Positions 1 through 7,768 of a stretch of DNA of 33,533 nucleotides are shown here, one piece after another. The DNA comes from Nitrospiraceae bacterium (GTDB lineage Bacteria; Nitrospirota; Thermodesulfovibrionia; UBA6902). Location: positions 1,448,864-1,482,396 of the forward strand of contig CP070788.1 of assembly GCA_020346765.1 (NCBI GenBank). Direction: 5' to 3'. The translations under genes and the position numbers were made by a program. The notes under the pieces were generated by a model. It saw only the letters and a program-made list of their open reading frames with translations, was not told the DNA's origin and made no database searches. The number at the start of each line of letters is the position of its first letter. Position 1 is the first letter of the stretch.

Positions 1-53
1 AGGACGATATCCCTATTATGCTCATCGATGAGGCAGAACCCCTTAAGGACTGA
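1..53 (+). CDS. Trm112-like protein, C-terminal end (partial)
   Basis: The frame starting at base 3 is open from the window edge to a TGA at 51-53 and encodes DDIPIMLIDEAEPLKD. This resembles the usual C-terminus of the small Trm112/YcaR (UPF0434) family, which ends in a pattern like YPI(R)DxIPvMLIDEA. Those proteins are about 60 residues long, with a Cys-rich zinc fold, and in several systems act as partners of methyltransferases. Only 16 residues are visible, so the call rests on the tail motif alone. The gene converges on the beta-propeller gene, whose stop lies 41 bases away. Confidence 0.5.
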   Translation, partial: DDIPIMLIDEAEPLKD

Positions 54-93
54 GGCCCGGGAACAGGCAGGAGCCGCTGCTGCTGTCACGGCA

Positions 94-1803
94 TTACTGT
101 CCGGGGATTGTTTCGTAATTGCCAGTGCCATGAAAACCGGCAGCGGGCCCTGCCTGCGCCAGCCGTTCTGAAAGGTACGATCCGGTCATGGCATCGATCT
201 TTGCGGTAAGCTCCATGAGCCGGAGGTTCTTTTCGATCCTCTCTGTTGTTTCACCAGGAATATTCACAAGCAGATCGACCTGCAGTCTTCTCCTTTCGTA
301 ATACAGGCGCGTTATTTCACTCAGGACATCGTCCCGAAGCTGGACCATGAGCCGCGACCGCGAGTCAATGGATGTCTGGGCATCGTTCCAGATGAGGTCG
401 CCCAGCTCCCAGGTAAGGGAGACGGACCAGGCCTCATCATCGCCGCGGGTGATATCATCGTCCTTGAATTTTTCGTCCTTCGTGCTGTAGAAGTATGTGC
501 TGCTCTGCCAGTCCTCGCCCTTTCCGTACCTCCTATTGAGGTCCGGCAGCAGGGCCTTGCGCGCCGCGGCCCTGCGCCATGCGGAGATTTTGCGGGGCTG
601 CACCTCAGCGTACTCAATGGCAGCCTCCCGTATTTCGGCGATGGTCGGTTCGTGGGCGAAAAGGGCAAAGGCCTCTTCAGGGGACAAAGCTTCGGGATGT
701 TCGTTGCCTGAGGGGTGCCCGGCCAGGGAAGGGACAGCGGACATTCTGTAAAGCCCCCGCGCTGTTGCCGCCCACAGGGCCGGAGTGCTGCCCTCCCCCC
801 GCCTGACAAAGGTGAGCGACCGGACATCCGATGTCCCCATACCTGAATAGACCTCCTGCCAAGTTCCGCGTGTTCGGGAATAGTGGAAGACGCCCCGTGC
901 CGTGGCAGCATAGAGGATCTCCGGATCTGTCATGTCCGGCACGATGTGACGAATGTCCGCCCTGCCCAGGCCAACGGTGCTGAGCAGGCCCCACGATGAA
1001 CCGCTGTCCCTGCTCACGTGGACTGCGCCGGCTCCGGAGATCCCCGCGTACATGGCCCCGGGGTGATGCGGGTCCATTGCCAGAAACCCCTCGGCAAGCC
1101 TGTCCTCGAGGCCGTTTTCTTCCGGCCTGTCGGCGTCATTGTCGGAGGATTGTTCCTCATTGCCCGGTTCCAGGGGCAGAACCCTTTCCCAACGGCTTCC
1201 CCTGTCCGTGCTTTTATAGACTCCCCGTACGGTGAGGGCATAAAGGAGCGAAGGCCGGGCAGGATGCACAGCGAGGTGAAGGACGCTGGTGCCCGATGGA
1301 ATAGAGCTGCTCTTTCCCCACGTTCGTCCCCGTGATGTTGTAAGGAAAAGCCCGTCTCCGGTTCCGATAACGAGGCAGTCCGGGGTATCAGGCGGCACTG
1401 CCACAGAGAGCACGGCCCGTTCAGCCTCCCCGATCCCGCTGAAGATATTCGTCCATGCTGCTCCGCTGTCACTGCTCATGAACAGTCCGCTGTCAGTTGC
1501 AGCATAGACCGTGCTCCCGTCACCGGGGGATGCTGCAATGGCGTTGATACGGCTGCCCGAACTGCGCAGGGAGAGGATTTCCATCCATTGTTTTCCACTG
1601 CCCCATTTCCTGTACACGGAAGAGCGAGACGAGGCATACATGATGTGGCCCTGTTCTGTCCCGATGAGATGATGCATGTCTGCTTCATTGATTCCGCTGT
1701 CGGCGGCCTCCCATGCTGTTCCCGTTATTTCCCCGAGAGCGGGAAAGGCGCTTGCGATGAAGAGAACGAGACAAAGCACTGCTCCATAGCACATTTTTAT
1801 CAT
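94..1803 (-). CDS. Secreted Asp-box beta-propeller protein with helical C-terminal domain
   Basis: The start at 1803 (MIKMCYG) is preferred over the longer open frame. It has a GGGGGG Shine-Dalgarno run about 8 nt upstream and begins with a clear signal peptide (hydrophobic LCLVLFIASAFPALG), giving 569 residues. At least five Asp-box (BNR/YCF48-like) repeats are visible: SSDSGAAW near 110, TSRGRTW near 156, STDRGSRW near 198, SRDSGSSW near 264 and SRTRGTW near 309. Each is preceded by a LYAAT-type strand, so the N-terminal two thirds should fold as a beta-propeller. From about 385 to 555 the protein is charged and mostly helical, with a WELGDLIWNDAQTS motif and an Arg/Leu-rich helix that recall TolC-type outer-membrane helices. 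It is probably exported to the periplasm or outer membrane. Its precise function is unknown. Repeat copy B1 lies just upstream. Confidence 0.8.
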   Translation of the reverse strand: MIKMCYGAVLCLVLFIASAFPALGEITGTAWEAADSGINEADMHHLIGTEQGHIMYASSRSSVYRKWGSGKQWMEILSLRSSGSRINAIAASPGDGSTVYAATDSGLFMSSDSGAAWTNIFSGIGEAERAVLSVAVPPDTPDCLVIGTGDGLFLTTSRGRTWGKSSSIPSGTSVLHLAVHPARPSLLYALTVRGVYKSTDRGSRWERVLPLEPGNEEQSSDNDADRPEENGLEDRLAEGFLAMDPHHPGAMYAGISGAGAVHVSRDSGSSWGLLSTVGLGRADIRHIVPDMTDPEILYAATARGVFHYSRTRGTWQEVYSGMGTSDVRSLTFVRRGEGSTPALWAATARGLYRMSAVPSLAGHPSGNEHPEALSPEEAFALFAHEPTIAEIREAAIEYAEVQPRKISAWRRAAARKALLPDLNRRYGKGEDWQSSTYFYSTKDEKFKDDDITRGDDEAWSVSLTWELGDLIWNDAQTSIDSRSRLMVQLRDDVLSEITRLYYERRRLQVDLLVNIPGETTERIEKNLRLMELTAKIDAMTGSYLSERLAQAGPAAGFHGTGNYETIPGQ

Positions 1804-1881
1804 GATTATGTCCCCCCTGAAATGATGGTTACTCCTGATATTTGTCACTGGCCTGGAAAGGATCCAAGCATGCAGTATGTA

Positions 1882-2051
1882 CACAGTTCGGGAAAGGGTC
1901 GAAGAAAGGCTTGCGCCATACCGTAGTACAGATGTCTCCATCGAAAGGTATACTTGAATAGCGTGATTCGAAGACCTTATTATCAGGCGACACTACTTTC
2001 TCCAAACGATCATGGCTTTCAAACCTTTTTGAGAGCCTTTCCCGAACTGTG
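1882..2051 (+). repeat. Repeat B, copy B1 (170 bp, terminal inverted repeats)
   Basis: The element is bounded by a perfect 16-bp inverted repeat, CACAGTTCGGGAAAGG at 1882-1897 and its complement at 2036-2051. The interior (for example GCGTGATTCGAAGACCTTAT and GGCTTTCAAACCTTTTT) recurs at 19294-19530 in the same orientation and at 5867-6034 inverted. It is short, non-coding and non-identical between copies, which fits a MITE-like element that is no longer moving. Confidence 0.75.
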
Positions 2052-2110
2052 CATCGGCATATGTAAAAAAATTTTCGAACATCTTCGATGATGGTATGAT
2101 TTTTCATGAA

Positions 2111-2284
2111 AGAGGTAATCCTGTATCGAATTTTCTATAACTGACCACATACCTTATTACGATTTTGCTTCTGGGCTGACGATACCTTCTGGTTTTTTAC
2201 CCTGACCTCATAACTCCAAGCTTATAGTTCTTTTTCAGAGGTGTCGTATAGAGATTTATTCCCAGCCTTCCCTCTTTCCTCAGC
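2111..2284 (+). repeat. Repeat A, copy A1
   Basis: This stretch aligns along its whole length with 19074-19248. Shared blocks include CCTGTATCGAA, TTACGATTTT, GGGCTGAC, CTCATA, GGTGTCGTATAGA and CAGCCTTCCCTC. The core is flanked by diverged inverted repeats at 2128-2148 and 2241-2257 (the TATAGAAATTT/AAATTTCTATA type seen better in the other copy). There is no coding capacity. Confidence 0.7.
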
Positions 2285-2407
2285 TTGTCGAACGAAGTTC
2301 GTTATAAAGTATTCAGGCAAGGACTCAATCCCTGATTATTGCCGTGAGTCCCTTGGGCCAGTGTCCACCATTGAGCTTGATCTAGGGTAGCAGAGATGTT
2401 GGATGGA

Positions 2408-2429
2408 ATAAAACTGTCATTTTTGACAG
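2408..2429 (-). terminator. Possible rho-independent terminator of uvrA
   Basis: On the minus strand, 19 bases after the uvrA stop, there is a perfect 6-bp stem CTGTCA-AAAA-TGACAG followed at once by TTTTATT. The stem is short and AT-balanced, so termination may be weak. Confidence 0.45.
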
Positions 2430-2447
2430 GGGAAGACCGTTGTCAGT

Positions 2448-5189
2448 CTACCGTCGAGCGGCGAGCGAAGGGTGACGCGCAGCACGATCAACAAGATAGG
2501 GCCTTAAATACCTGCCGGTGATCGAGGCGTCCTTGCCTGCCACGTGCTCGGGCGTTCCTTCAGCAATGACCCGGCCCCCGGCCTCTCCACCCTCAGGGCC
2601 GATGTCAATGATCCAGTCGGCGCTTTTTATCACGTCCATGTTGTGTTCCACGAGCAGCACGGTGTTGCCCGCATCAACAAGGGTGTTGAGGACAACCAGA
2701 AGTTTTTTGATATCATCGGGGTGAAGGCCCACTGTTGGTTCATCGAGGATGTAGAGAAAGTCCTTCCTCCTGGATACACCCAGCTCAGCGCATATCTTGA
2801 GTCTCTGGGCCTCTCCGCCGGAGAGGGTCGTTGCCGGCTGCCCGAGCCGCAGGTACCCGAGCCCGACAGAGGACATGAGCGCGAGCTTCCCTGCCAGCGC
2901 GGGAATGCGCCCGAAGAAGATAACCGCCTCATCAATGGTAAGGTTGAGGACCTCGTGAATATTTTTGCCATTGTAGGTCACGGTGAGGACGTCCGGTTTG
3001 TACCGCTTTCCATTGCATTCCTCACACGTTACGTAGAGGTCCTCAAAGAAGTACATCTCCAGGCGCTGGTATCCAGCGCCTGTGCACACAGGGCACCTCC
3101 CGCCCTCGGTATTGAAGGAAAAGTGGCCGGGTGTAAACCCCATCAGGGAGGACTGGGGCTGGTCAGCGAAGAGCTTCCGGATGGGATCGAAGGCCTTGAT
3201 GTAGGTGACCGGGTTTGAGCGCGGACTTTTGCCGATGGGGTCCTGATCAATAATCCTGACACCCCTGAGCCACCGGAGCCCCCTGATGTCCTGGTACGGT
3301 TCAGGACTGTTGAACGCCACCTTGAAATGCCGGGCCAGGGCATGGTAGACGGTGTCATGGACGATGGTGCTCTTGCCTGATCCTGACACGCCGGTGACGC
3401 AGGTCAGGGTCCGGAGGGGAACGGAGATGGTAATGTTTTTTAGGTTGTGGCCGCAGGCGCCTGTTATGGTAAGCGCCTTGCCGCTTCCCTTTTTCCGCGT
3501 TTTTGGCACGGGGATCAGCCCGGCATTGTCCAGATAGGCAGCGGTCAGGGAATTGCCCAGAATGAAATCCTCCCTCGGGCCGGAAAAGACGACTGCCCCA
3601 CCATTTTCTCCCCCGCCGGGGCCGAGCTCGACGACCCAGTCGGCAGCATCAATAATCGTCCTGTCATGCTCTACGGCAATGACCGTGTTGCCCGCAGAGG
3701 AAAGTTCGCGCAGGATGCCGGCGATCCTCCCCACATCACGCGCGTGCAGCCCCACCGTGGGCTCATCCAGGACATAGAGGGTCCCTGTCAGTCGTGACGC
3801 GAGCTGGTTGGAGAGGTTTATTCGCTGGGCTTCACCGCCTGACAGGGTCTTCGCCTCCCGGTTCAGAGTGAGATAATCGATTCCCACCCGGACGAGAAAA
3901 TCCAGCTTCAGGCCCAGCTGCCTGAGGATCTCGGCAGATACGGTGCGCTCCTCTTCCGTGAGTTCGAGCCTGGGGAAAAAGTCTTTCAGCTGCCCGATGG
4001 AATACCGGGCAGCTTCGGCAATGCCGATGCCGCCCAGCCTGAAGGCCCCGGCCTCGGGCCTCAGCCTGATGCCCCTGCAGGTCCTGCAGACAATGGCCTT
4101 CCGGTACCTGCTGAGAAATACCCTGACGTGGAGCTTGTAGCGCTTGCCCTCGAGCTCCTCAAAGAAATCGTTGATGCCGTAGAAATCGTCGGCCCCTGTG
4201 AACAGGAGTTTCCGCGCCTCAGCCGGGAGGGCCTTGTAGGGGACATTCAGGCTTATCCCGTGGGCCTTCGCCTTTTTAGCGAACTGCCGGTACCACCACC
4301 GGGCAGCCGGTTTGCTCCAGGGTTCGATGGCCCCCTCTTCAAGGGAGAGGTCCCTGTCAGGGACAATGGAGTACTCTGCATATTCGAGGGTATTTCCGAA
4401 CCCCGTGCATTCGGGACATGCACCGAGGGGATGGTTGAAGGAAAAGAGGAGCGGCTGGGGTTGGGGAATTTCAACCCCGCAGTCATGGCATTTCAGGTCG
4501 CCGTGAAAGTGAAGGGCCCGGGTGTCTTCGGGAGAGGGGCCCAGGATTTCAACGGTTACGGTTCTGTGGCCGTGCTCCCACGCAGTCTCAAGGGAGTCGG
4601 CAAGGCGCGGCTCATCCCTGATAACGAGCCTGTCTAGAACGACTTCAGCGGGGGCCCCCTTTTTCTGCGGCGGACGGATGCGGTGAAATCCCTTCCTCCT
4701 GAGTTCATCGGCGGTGTCAGTGGATGCAAATATGATCAAAGCCTTCTCACCGCTGTAGCGTTTGACCAGTTCCTGTGCTGCTGAAGAGGGGGTCCAGGAC
4801 CGCAGCAGGGTCCCGCAGCGGGGACAGTGAGGACGGGCCGCCTTGGCATAGAGGAGCCTCAGATAGTCATAGATTTCCGTGGTCGTGCCCACGGTGGAGC
4901 GCGATGTCTTGACGGGGTTCCTCTGCTCAAGGGCGATGGCAGGCCTGATGTTGCGGATGGCATCCACCTCAGGCCGGTCGAGCTTTTCAATAAAGAGCCG
5001 CACATAGGTTGAGAGGGACTCGATGAACCGCCACTGTCCTTCGGCAAAAAGGGTGTCAAAGGCAAGGGAGGACTTCCCGGAGCCTGATACACCTGTGACG
5101 GTAATGAAGGTGTTGTGGGGCAGCTTCAGGGAGATGTTTTTCAGGTTGTTCTGCTTCGCCCCCTCGATAATCAGTTCATTCATGGACAT
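2448..5189 (-). CDS. uvrA: UvrA-family excinuclease ABC subunit A
   Basis: This 913-residue tandem ABC ATPase belongs to the UvrA family, the damage-sensing subunit of nucleotide excision repair. Walker A GVSGSGKS is at 33-40, and a second copy lies near residue 600. The LSGGEAQR signature occurs twice, each followed by a LDEPTVGLH Walker B. The zinc modules are visible: CPRCG, a CHDC...CPEC module after the first insertion, and CPVC...CEEC in the second half. The second residue block (DRPEVDAIRNIRPAIALEQ) differs from the classical KPDVD..EGLSPAISI form, so this may be a UvrA paralogue class rather than the housekeeping copy. No uvrB or uvrC is in the window. A -10 element sits only 6 nt before the ATG and there is no Shine-Dalgarno sequence. 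MSMNEL could also start at the third codon. Confidence 0.92.
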   Translation of the reverse strand: MSMNELIIEGAKQNNLKNISLKLPHNTFITVTGVSGSGKSSLAFDTLFAEGQWRFIESLSTYVRLFIEKLDRPEVDAIRNIRPAIALEQRNPVKTSRSTVGTTTEIYDYLRLLYAKAARPHCPRCGTLLRSWTPSSAAQELVKRYSGEKALIIFASTDTADELRRKGFHRIRPPQKKGAPAEVVLDRLVIRDEPRLADSLETAWEHGHRTVTVEILGPSPEDTRALHFHGDLKCHDCGVEIPQPQPLLFSFNHPLGACPECTGFGNTLEYAEYSIVPDRDLSLEEGAIEPWSKPAARWWYRQFAKKAKAHGISLNVPYKALPAEARKLLFTGADDFYGINDFFEELEGKRYKLHVRVFLSRYRKAIVCRTCRGIRLRPEAGAFRLGGIGIAEAARYSIGQLKDFFPRLELTEEERTVSAEILRQLGLKLDFLVRVGIDYLTLNREAKTLSGGEAQRINLSNQLASRLTGTLYVLDEPTVGLHARDVGRIAGILRELSSAGNTVIAVEHDRTIIDAADWVVELGPGGGENGGAVVFSGPREDFILGNSLTAAYLDNAGLIPVPKTRKKGSGKALTITGACGHNLKNITISVPLRTLTCVTGVSGSGKSTIVHDTVYHALARHFKVAFNSPEPYQDIRGLRWLRGVRIIDQDPIGKSPRSNPVTYIKAFDPIRKLFADQPQSSLMGFTPGHFSFNTEGGRCPVCTGAGYQRLEMYFFEDLYVTCEECNGKRYKPDVLTVTYNGKNIHEVLNLTIDEAVIFFGRIPALAGKLALMSSVGLGYLRLGQPATTLSGGEAQRLKICAELGVSRRKDFLYILDEPTVGLHPDDIKKLLVVLNTLVDAGNTVLLVEHNMDVIKSADWIIDIGPEGGEAGGRVIAEGTPEHVAGKDASITGRYLRPYLVDRAARHPSLAARR

Positions 5190-5195
5190 CCGGAT

Positions 5196-5224
5196 ATTTT
5201 AGCAGGACAGGAAGGGGGTTTGAA
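5196..5224 (-). promoter_or_regulatory. Putative uvrA promoter, leaderless type
   Basis: Reading the minus strand, TTCAAA (5219-5224), a 17-base spacer and TAAAAT (5196-5201) are followed by 6 bases and then the uvrA ATG at 5189. Transcription would start at or next to the A of the start codon. The -35 matches 4 of 6 consensus bases and the -10 matches 5 of 6. Confidence 0.4.
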
Positions 5225-5399
5225 ATAAGGGGTGTCAATTTTCCGTCTTTCTTGCTCTCCGCTGACTCATCAGAAGGCGCTTACAGCTCATAATAATCAA
5301 AAGAGACAAAGGGTTTCACTCTTTACACCATGAGTGTATTTCAGCGATCCATTGAGTGGTGTGTTGCGGAGAAACAGTATTTACCGGAAGGAGTGACCC

Positions 5400-5838
5400 A
5401 TGAAAAAGACAGGCAGCATCCTGATCGCCCTTTTTGTGATGGCGGGCGCTGTTAGCACGCACATCACTTGCCGAAAATGCCCGGCCCGGAATGTCTTCGG
5501 CTCTGAAAGATGTCCGTTGTCACAGAAGACGGCGCATACCACATCGAGCATAAGGAAAAACCAGGGTATCATGTAGTCCTCACCCTTATGGGATTCCCAG
5601 GGACATGGATTCCGTGATGCAAGTCTCTATCATAGATATAAATAGCATCGGAGACCACGCTTCGAATTTGTCTTTGGCGGAAAGGACGAGGCGAACAATT
5701 ATTCTTTCCAGAGTTGACTAGCTTGCCGATCCGGACCTGCCGGGGGAACTGGAGGGATTCTTCGTCGAAGGAAAGGTGAAGATTGCTGTGGACTGGACGC
5801 GGACGAACAACAGGTTGAGAAGCGGCCAGGGAGGATAA
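5400..5838 (+). pseudogene. Decayed gene for a small secreted protein
   Basis: A strong Shine-Dalgarno sequence (GGAAGGAG) precedes the ATG at 5400, which opens a good signal peptide, MKKTGSILIALFVMAGAV. Protein-like text then jumps frames: LAENARPGMSSALKDV in frame +1, VTEDGAYHIEHKEKPGYHVV in frame +2 from 5519, FEFVFGGKDEANNYSF in frame 0 from 5661, then DLPGELEGFFVEGKVKIAVD in frame +1, ending at a TAA (5836-5838). In-frame stops lie at the frame changes, including a TAG at 5719-5721. The intact protein would have had about 145 residues, with beta-strand-like segments suggesting a small periplasmic sandwich domain. I do not recognise the family. Several frameshifts make sequencing error an unlikely sole cause. 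Confidence 0.6.
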
Positions 5839-5866
5839 CGTTACTTGTTTAAGCTACATTATTCAT

Positions 5867-6034
5867 CAATTTCGGGGAAGCCTCTCAAAAAGGTTTGAAA
5901 ACCATTAACGTTTGAAGAAAGTAGTGCTGCATGGTGATAAGGTTTTCAAATCACGCTTTACAATTATCCCTATTGCTGGAGGTATCTGTTCTATGGTGTG
6001 GCGCAACCCTTTTTTCAATCCTCCCCCGGAATTG
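5867..6034 (-). repeat. Repeat B, copy B2 (inverted)
   Basis: Read on the minus strand, this is the same element as copies B1 and B3. It has imperfect terminal repeats: CAATTTCGGGGAAG at 5867-5880 against the complement of TCCTCCCCCGGAATTG at 6019-6034. It sits between the pseudogene and the 3' end of ccdA. Small open frames over it on both strands translate repeat sequence and are not genes. Confidence 0.72.
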
Positions 6035-6083
6035 GTATACGTATATTCATTATCCAGGTTAATGCTTCGAGAAGGGATGCTTT

Positions 6084-6815
6084 TCAATGCGTTATCAGCT
6101 CTTCAACGCCGAGGTCAGGGGCAATGCTAAGGAGTAGATAAACCTTGTCCGTAAGCAGAATAATGCCAAAGCCGATGAGGAGCAGTCCGCTCAGGACCAT
6201 GATGACCCTCATGTATTTCTGTAGTGCCCTGAAATGGCTGAGGAAGGAGTTGATGGCAAGGGCGGTGACCATGAACGGTACGGCAAGGCCGAGAGAGTAG
6301 ACAAGCAGGAGATAGAAGCCCTGCAGGGCCGAACCGGTTGTACTTGCAATCAGAAGAATTGAGCCAAGGATGGGCCCGATGCAGGGAGTCCATCCCGCGC
6401 CGAAGGTGAGGCCCACAATAAAAGACCCGAAATGTCCCTTTGGTTTTGCGTGGAGGTGGACCCGCTTTTCGGAGGCTAGAAAATCGAACTTCAGGACGCC
6501 CATGACATACAGGCCCAGCAGGATGATGATGACACCGCCGATGATCCTGATATGATCATAGTAGACGGAAAGCAGCCTCCCCACGAAGGTCGACGAGACT
6601 CCCAGCAGGACAAAGACCGTTGAAAAACCGGCAACGAACGCGAAGGAGTTGACGAGCGTAATCTTCCTGATCCTGGCCTTATCACCGGTCTTGAAGTCCT
6701 CAAAGGATATCCCCGTGATAAAGGAGAGATAGGACGGGATCAACGGGAGCACGCAGGGCGAGAGAAAGGAGAGGAGTCCGCCCAGAAACGCCGTTATGTA
6801 GCCTACCTGTGACAT
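6084..6815 (-). CDS. ccdA: CcdA/DsbD-type transmembrane thiol-disulfide transporter
   Basis: This 243-residue integral membrane protein has about six hydrophobic helices and the CcdA signature. The family carries electrons from cytoplasmic thioredoxin across the inner membrane to periplasmic partners, often for cytochrome c maturation. The two redox cysteines stand in the expected contexts: LSPCVLP in the first helix (near residue 21) and WTPCIGP in the fourth (near 142). GxxFGxGWTPCIGP and the PFMVTAL helix are also typical. No cytochrome c maturation partner is next to it, but a thioredoxin reductase fusion is encoded at 19537-21162. No good Shine-Dalgarno sequence lies before the ATG, so the exact start is less certain than the identity. 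Confidence 0.9.
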   Translation of the reverse strand: MSQVGYITAFLGGLLSFLSPCVLPLIPSYLSFITGISFEDFKTGDKARIRKITLVNSFAFVAGFSTVFVLLGVSSTFVGRLLSVYYDHIRIIGGVIIILLGLYVMGVLKFDFLASEKRVHLHAKPKGHFGSFIVGLTFGAGWTPCIGPILGSILLIASTTGSALQGFYLLLVYSLGLAVPFMVTALAINSFLSHFRALQKYMRVIMVLSGLLLIGFGIILLTDKVYLLLSIAPDLGVEELITH

Positions 6816-7050
6816 ATATAAGTAATAAGCCCTTAGCGTTAAGCTTTAATAATAAACATGGTTATTGTACACGGGAAAACACATAACCTCATTTTCTGGA
6901 AACTTCTTTGATCACCGCGCATTGACATAATACCTCTATCAACTGCCAGCAATCCAATCCGTGTTTCAGTAAACAAAGGCAACAACTGATCGCTGAATGC
7001 TGCTTTACTTGATTTTACAGGAAGAGGGGTGAACTAAGCCACTCCGCCAC

Positions 7051-7130
7051 CTCTTAACTCCAAGCTCATAGATCTTTTTCAGAGGTGTCAGAGGTGTCGT
7101 ACAGAAATTTCTCCACAAGCTTCCCATTCT
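7051..7130 (+). repeat. Repeat A, 3' partial copy
   Basis: The stretch CTCTTAACTCCAAGCTCATA...GGTGTCGTACAGAAATTTCTCCACA matches the right half of repeat A at 2200-2284 and 19168-19248. It contains a perfect 9-bp tandem duplication, CAGAGGTGT at 7080-7088 and 7089-7097, absent from the other copies. The left half is missing. Confidence 0.65.
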
Positions 7131-7136
7131 CCAGAA

Positions 7137-7216
7137 CCGTTTGAACATGGAGGTTTTTCTAAAGGGCCGTACCGCTTGTTTATATGGGGTTCAAATCACG
7201 CTGTACAGATATCCCT
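7137..7216 (-). repeat. Repeat B, degenerate fragment
   Basis: ACCGTTTGAA, GGTTCAAATCACGCTGTACA and TATCCCTGGTGG align with the inner part of repeat B in the orientation of copy B2 (5905-5990). The terminal repeats are lost. Confidence 0.5.
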
Positions 7217-7238
7217 GGTGGTGGCAGGAGAGGCTCAC

Positions 7239-7724
7239 TTACCTCCTCCCGCAGTCCTCGGTGCTCCCCTTGATTTTTTCTATGATATGGGACAATACCG
7301 GGAGGATGACCGCGAGGTTTTCCCTGACTGCCTTCGGGCTGCCCGGGAGATTAATGATGAGCGTCCTCCCCCGGACCCCGGCTACGGCCCGGGAGATCAT
7401 GGCATAGGGTGTCTTTTTCAGGCCTTCGGCACGCATTGCTTCTGCGATTCCGGGGATTTCATACTGGATGACTTCTTTTGTCGCGTCAGGGGTGACATCC
7501 CTCGGGTAAACACCGGAACAGCCTGTGGTAAGAATAAGGTCCTCCTTCCTGCAAAGGGAAAGGAGCTTCCTTTTTATCTGAGCCTTTTCATCAGGGAGCA
7601 TTTCAGAGTGGACGACTTCAGCCCTGATCGTTGGCATAAGCTGTTCAATTGCCGGCCCGCTGGCGTCTTCCCGCTCGCCCCGCGAGCCTTTGTCGCTTAA
7701 TGTGAGAATGGCAACCTTGATCAT
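7239..7724 (-). CDS. mogA: MogA/MoaB-family molybdopterin adenylyltransferase-like protein
   Basis: This MoCF-biosynthesis domain protein (161 residues from MIKVAILTLSDKG) belongs to the family that adenylylates molybdopterin before metal insertion. Evidence is the N-terminal strand with LSDKGSRGERED, a PRDVTPDAT motif, IPGIAEAMRAEGL, SRAVAGVRG and INLPGSPKAVREN. The usual TGGTG motif reads TGCSG here, an unusual Cys substitution in the substrate loop. The start at 7724 is chosen because the alternative at 7751 is a GTG inside a palindrome; neither has a strong ribosome site. It lies 44 bases after the MOSC gene, and the pairing fits molybdenum-cofactor handling. Confidence 0.88.
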   Translation of the reverse strand: MIKVAILTLSDKGSRGEREDASGPAIEQLMPTIRAEVVHSEMLPDEKAQIKRKLLSLCRKEDLILTTGCSGVYPRDVTPDATKEVIQYEIPGIAEAMRAEGLKKTPYAMISRAVAGVRGRTLIINLPGSPKAVRENLAVILPVLSHIIEKIKGSTEDCGRR

Positions 7725-7741
7725 AGTTAAATGATCACGCA

Positions 7742-7763
7742 GGGCAGACACAGAGGTCTGCCC
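7742..7763. repeat. Perfect palindrome between MOSC and mogA genes
   Basis: GGGCAGAC (7742-7749), a 6-base loop and GTCTGCCC (7756-7763) form a perfect 8-bp stem. It is followed by CCTAC and then the second palindrome at 7772. It resembles widespread bacterial REP-like palindromes and would fold in the mRNA between the two genes. Confidence 0.7.
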
Positions 7764-7768
7764 CTACA

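Larger units (their letters stand above)
1804..2447. other. Repeat-filled intergenic region
   Basis: These 644 bases between the beta-propeller gene and the 3' end of uvrA hold repeat copy B1 (1882-2051), repeat copy A1 (2111-2284), a small CGAAC-GAA-GTTCG hairpin near 2289 and the putative uvrA terminator at 2414-2429. I see no convincing gene. The only longer frame (1829-2107, minus) is made largely of repeat B. Confidence 0.7.
6816..7238. other. Intergenic region with repeat fragments
   Basis: The first 200 bases (6816-7020) are AT-rich with no gene or clear motif. Partial copies of repeat A (about 7051-7130) and repeat B (about 7137-7216) follow, immediately before the 3' end of the MogA-type gene. 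Confidence 0.6.

Noticed and set aside
1829-2107. 92-residue minus-strand frame similar to frames at 5912-6130 and 19293-19535
   Set aside because: The similarity comes from repeat B DNA; frames break in copy B3 and no ribosome site is present.
7186-7204. tRNA-like T-loop (GGTTCAAATC)
   Set aside because: No flanking stem, anticodon arm or acceptor stem; it belongs to the repeat B fragment.
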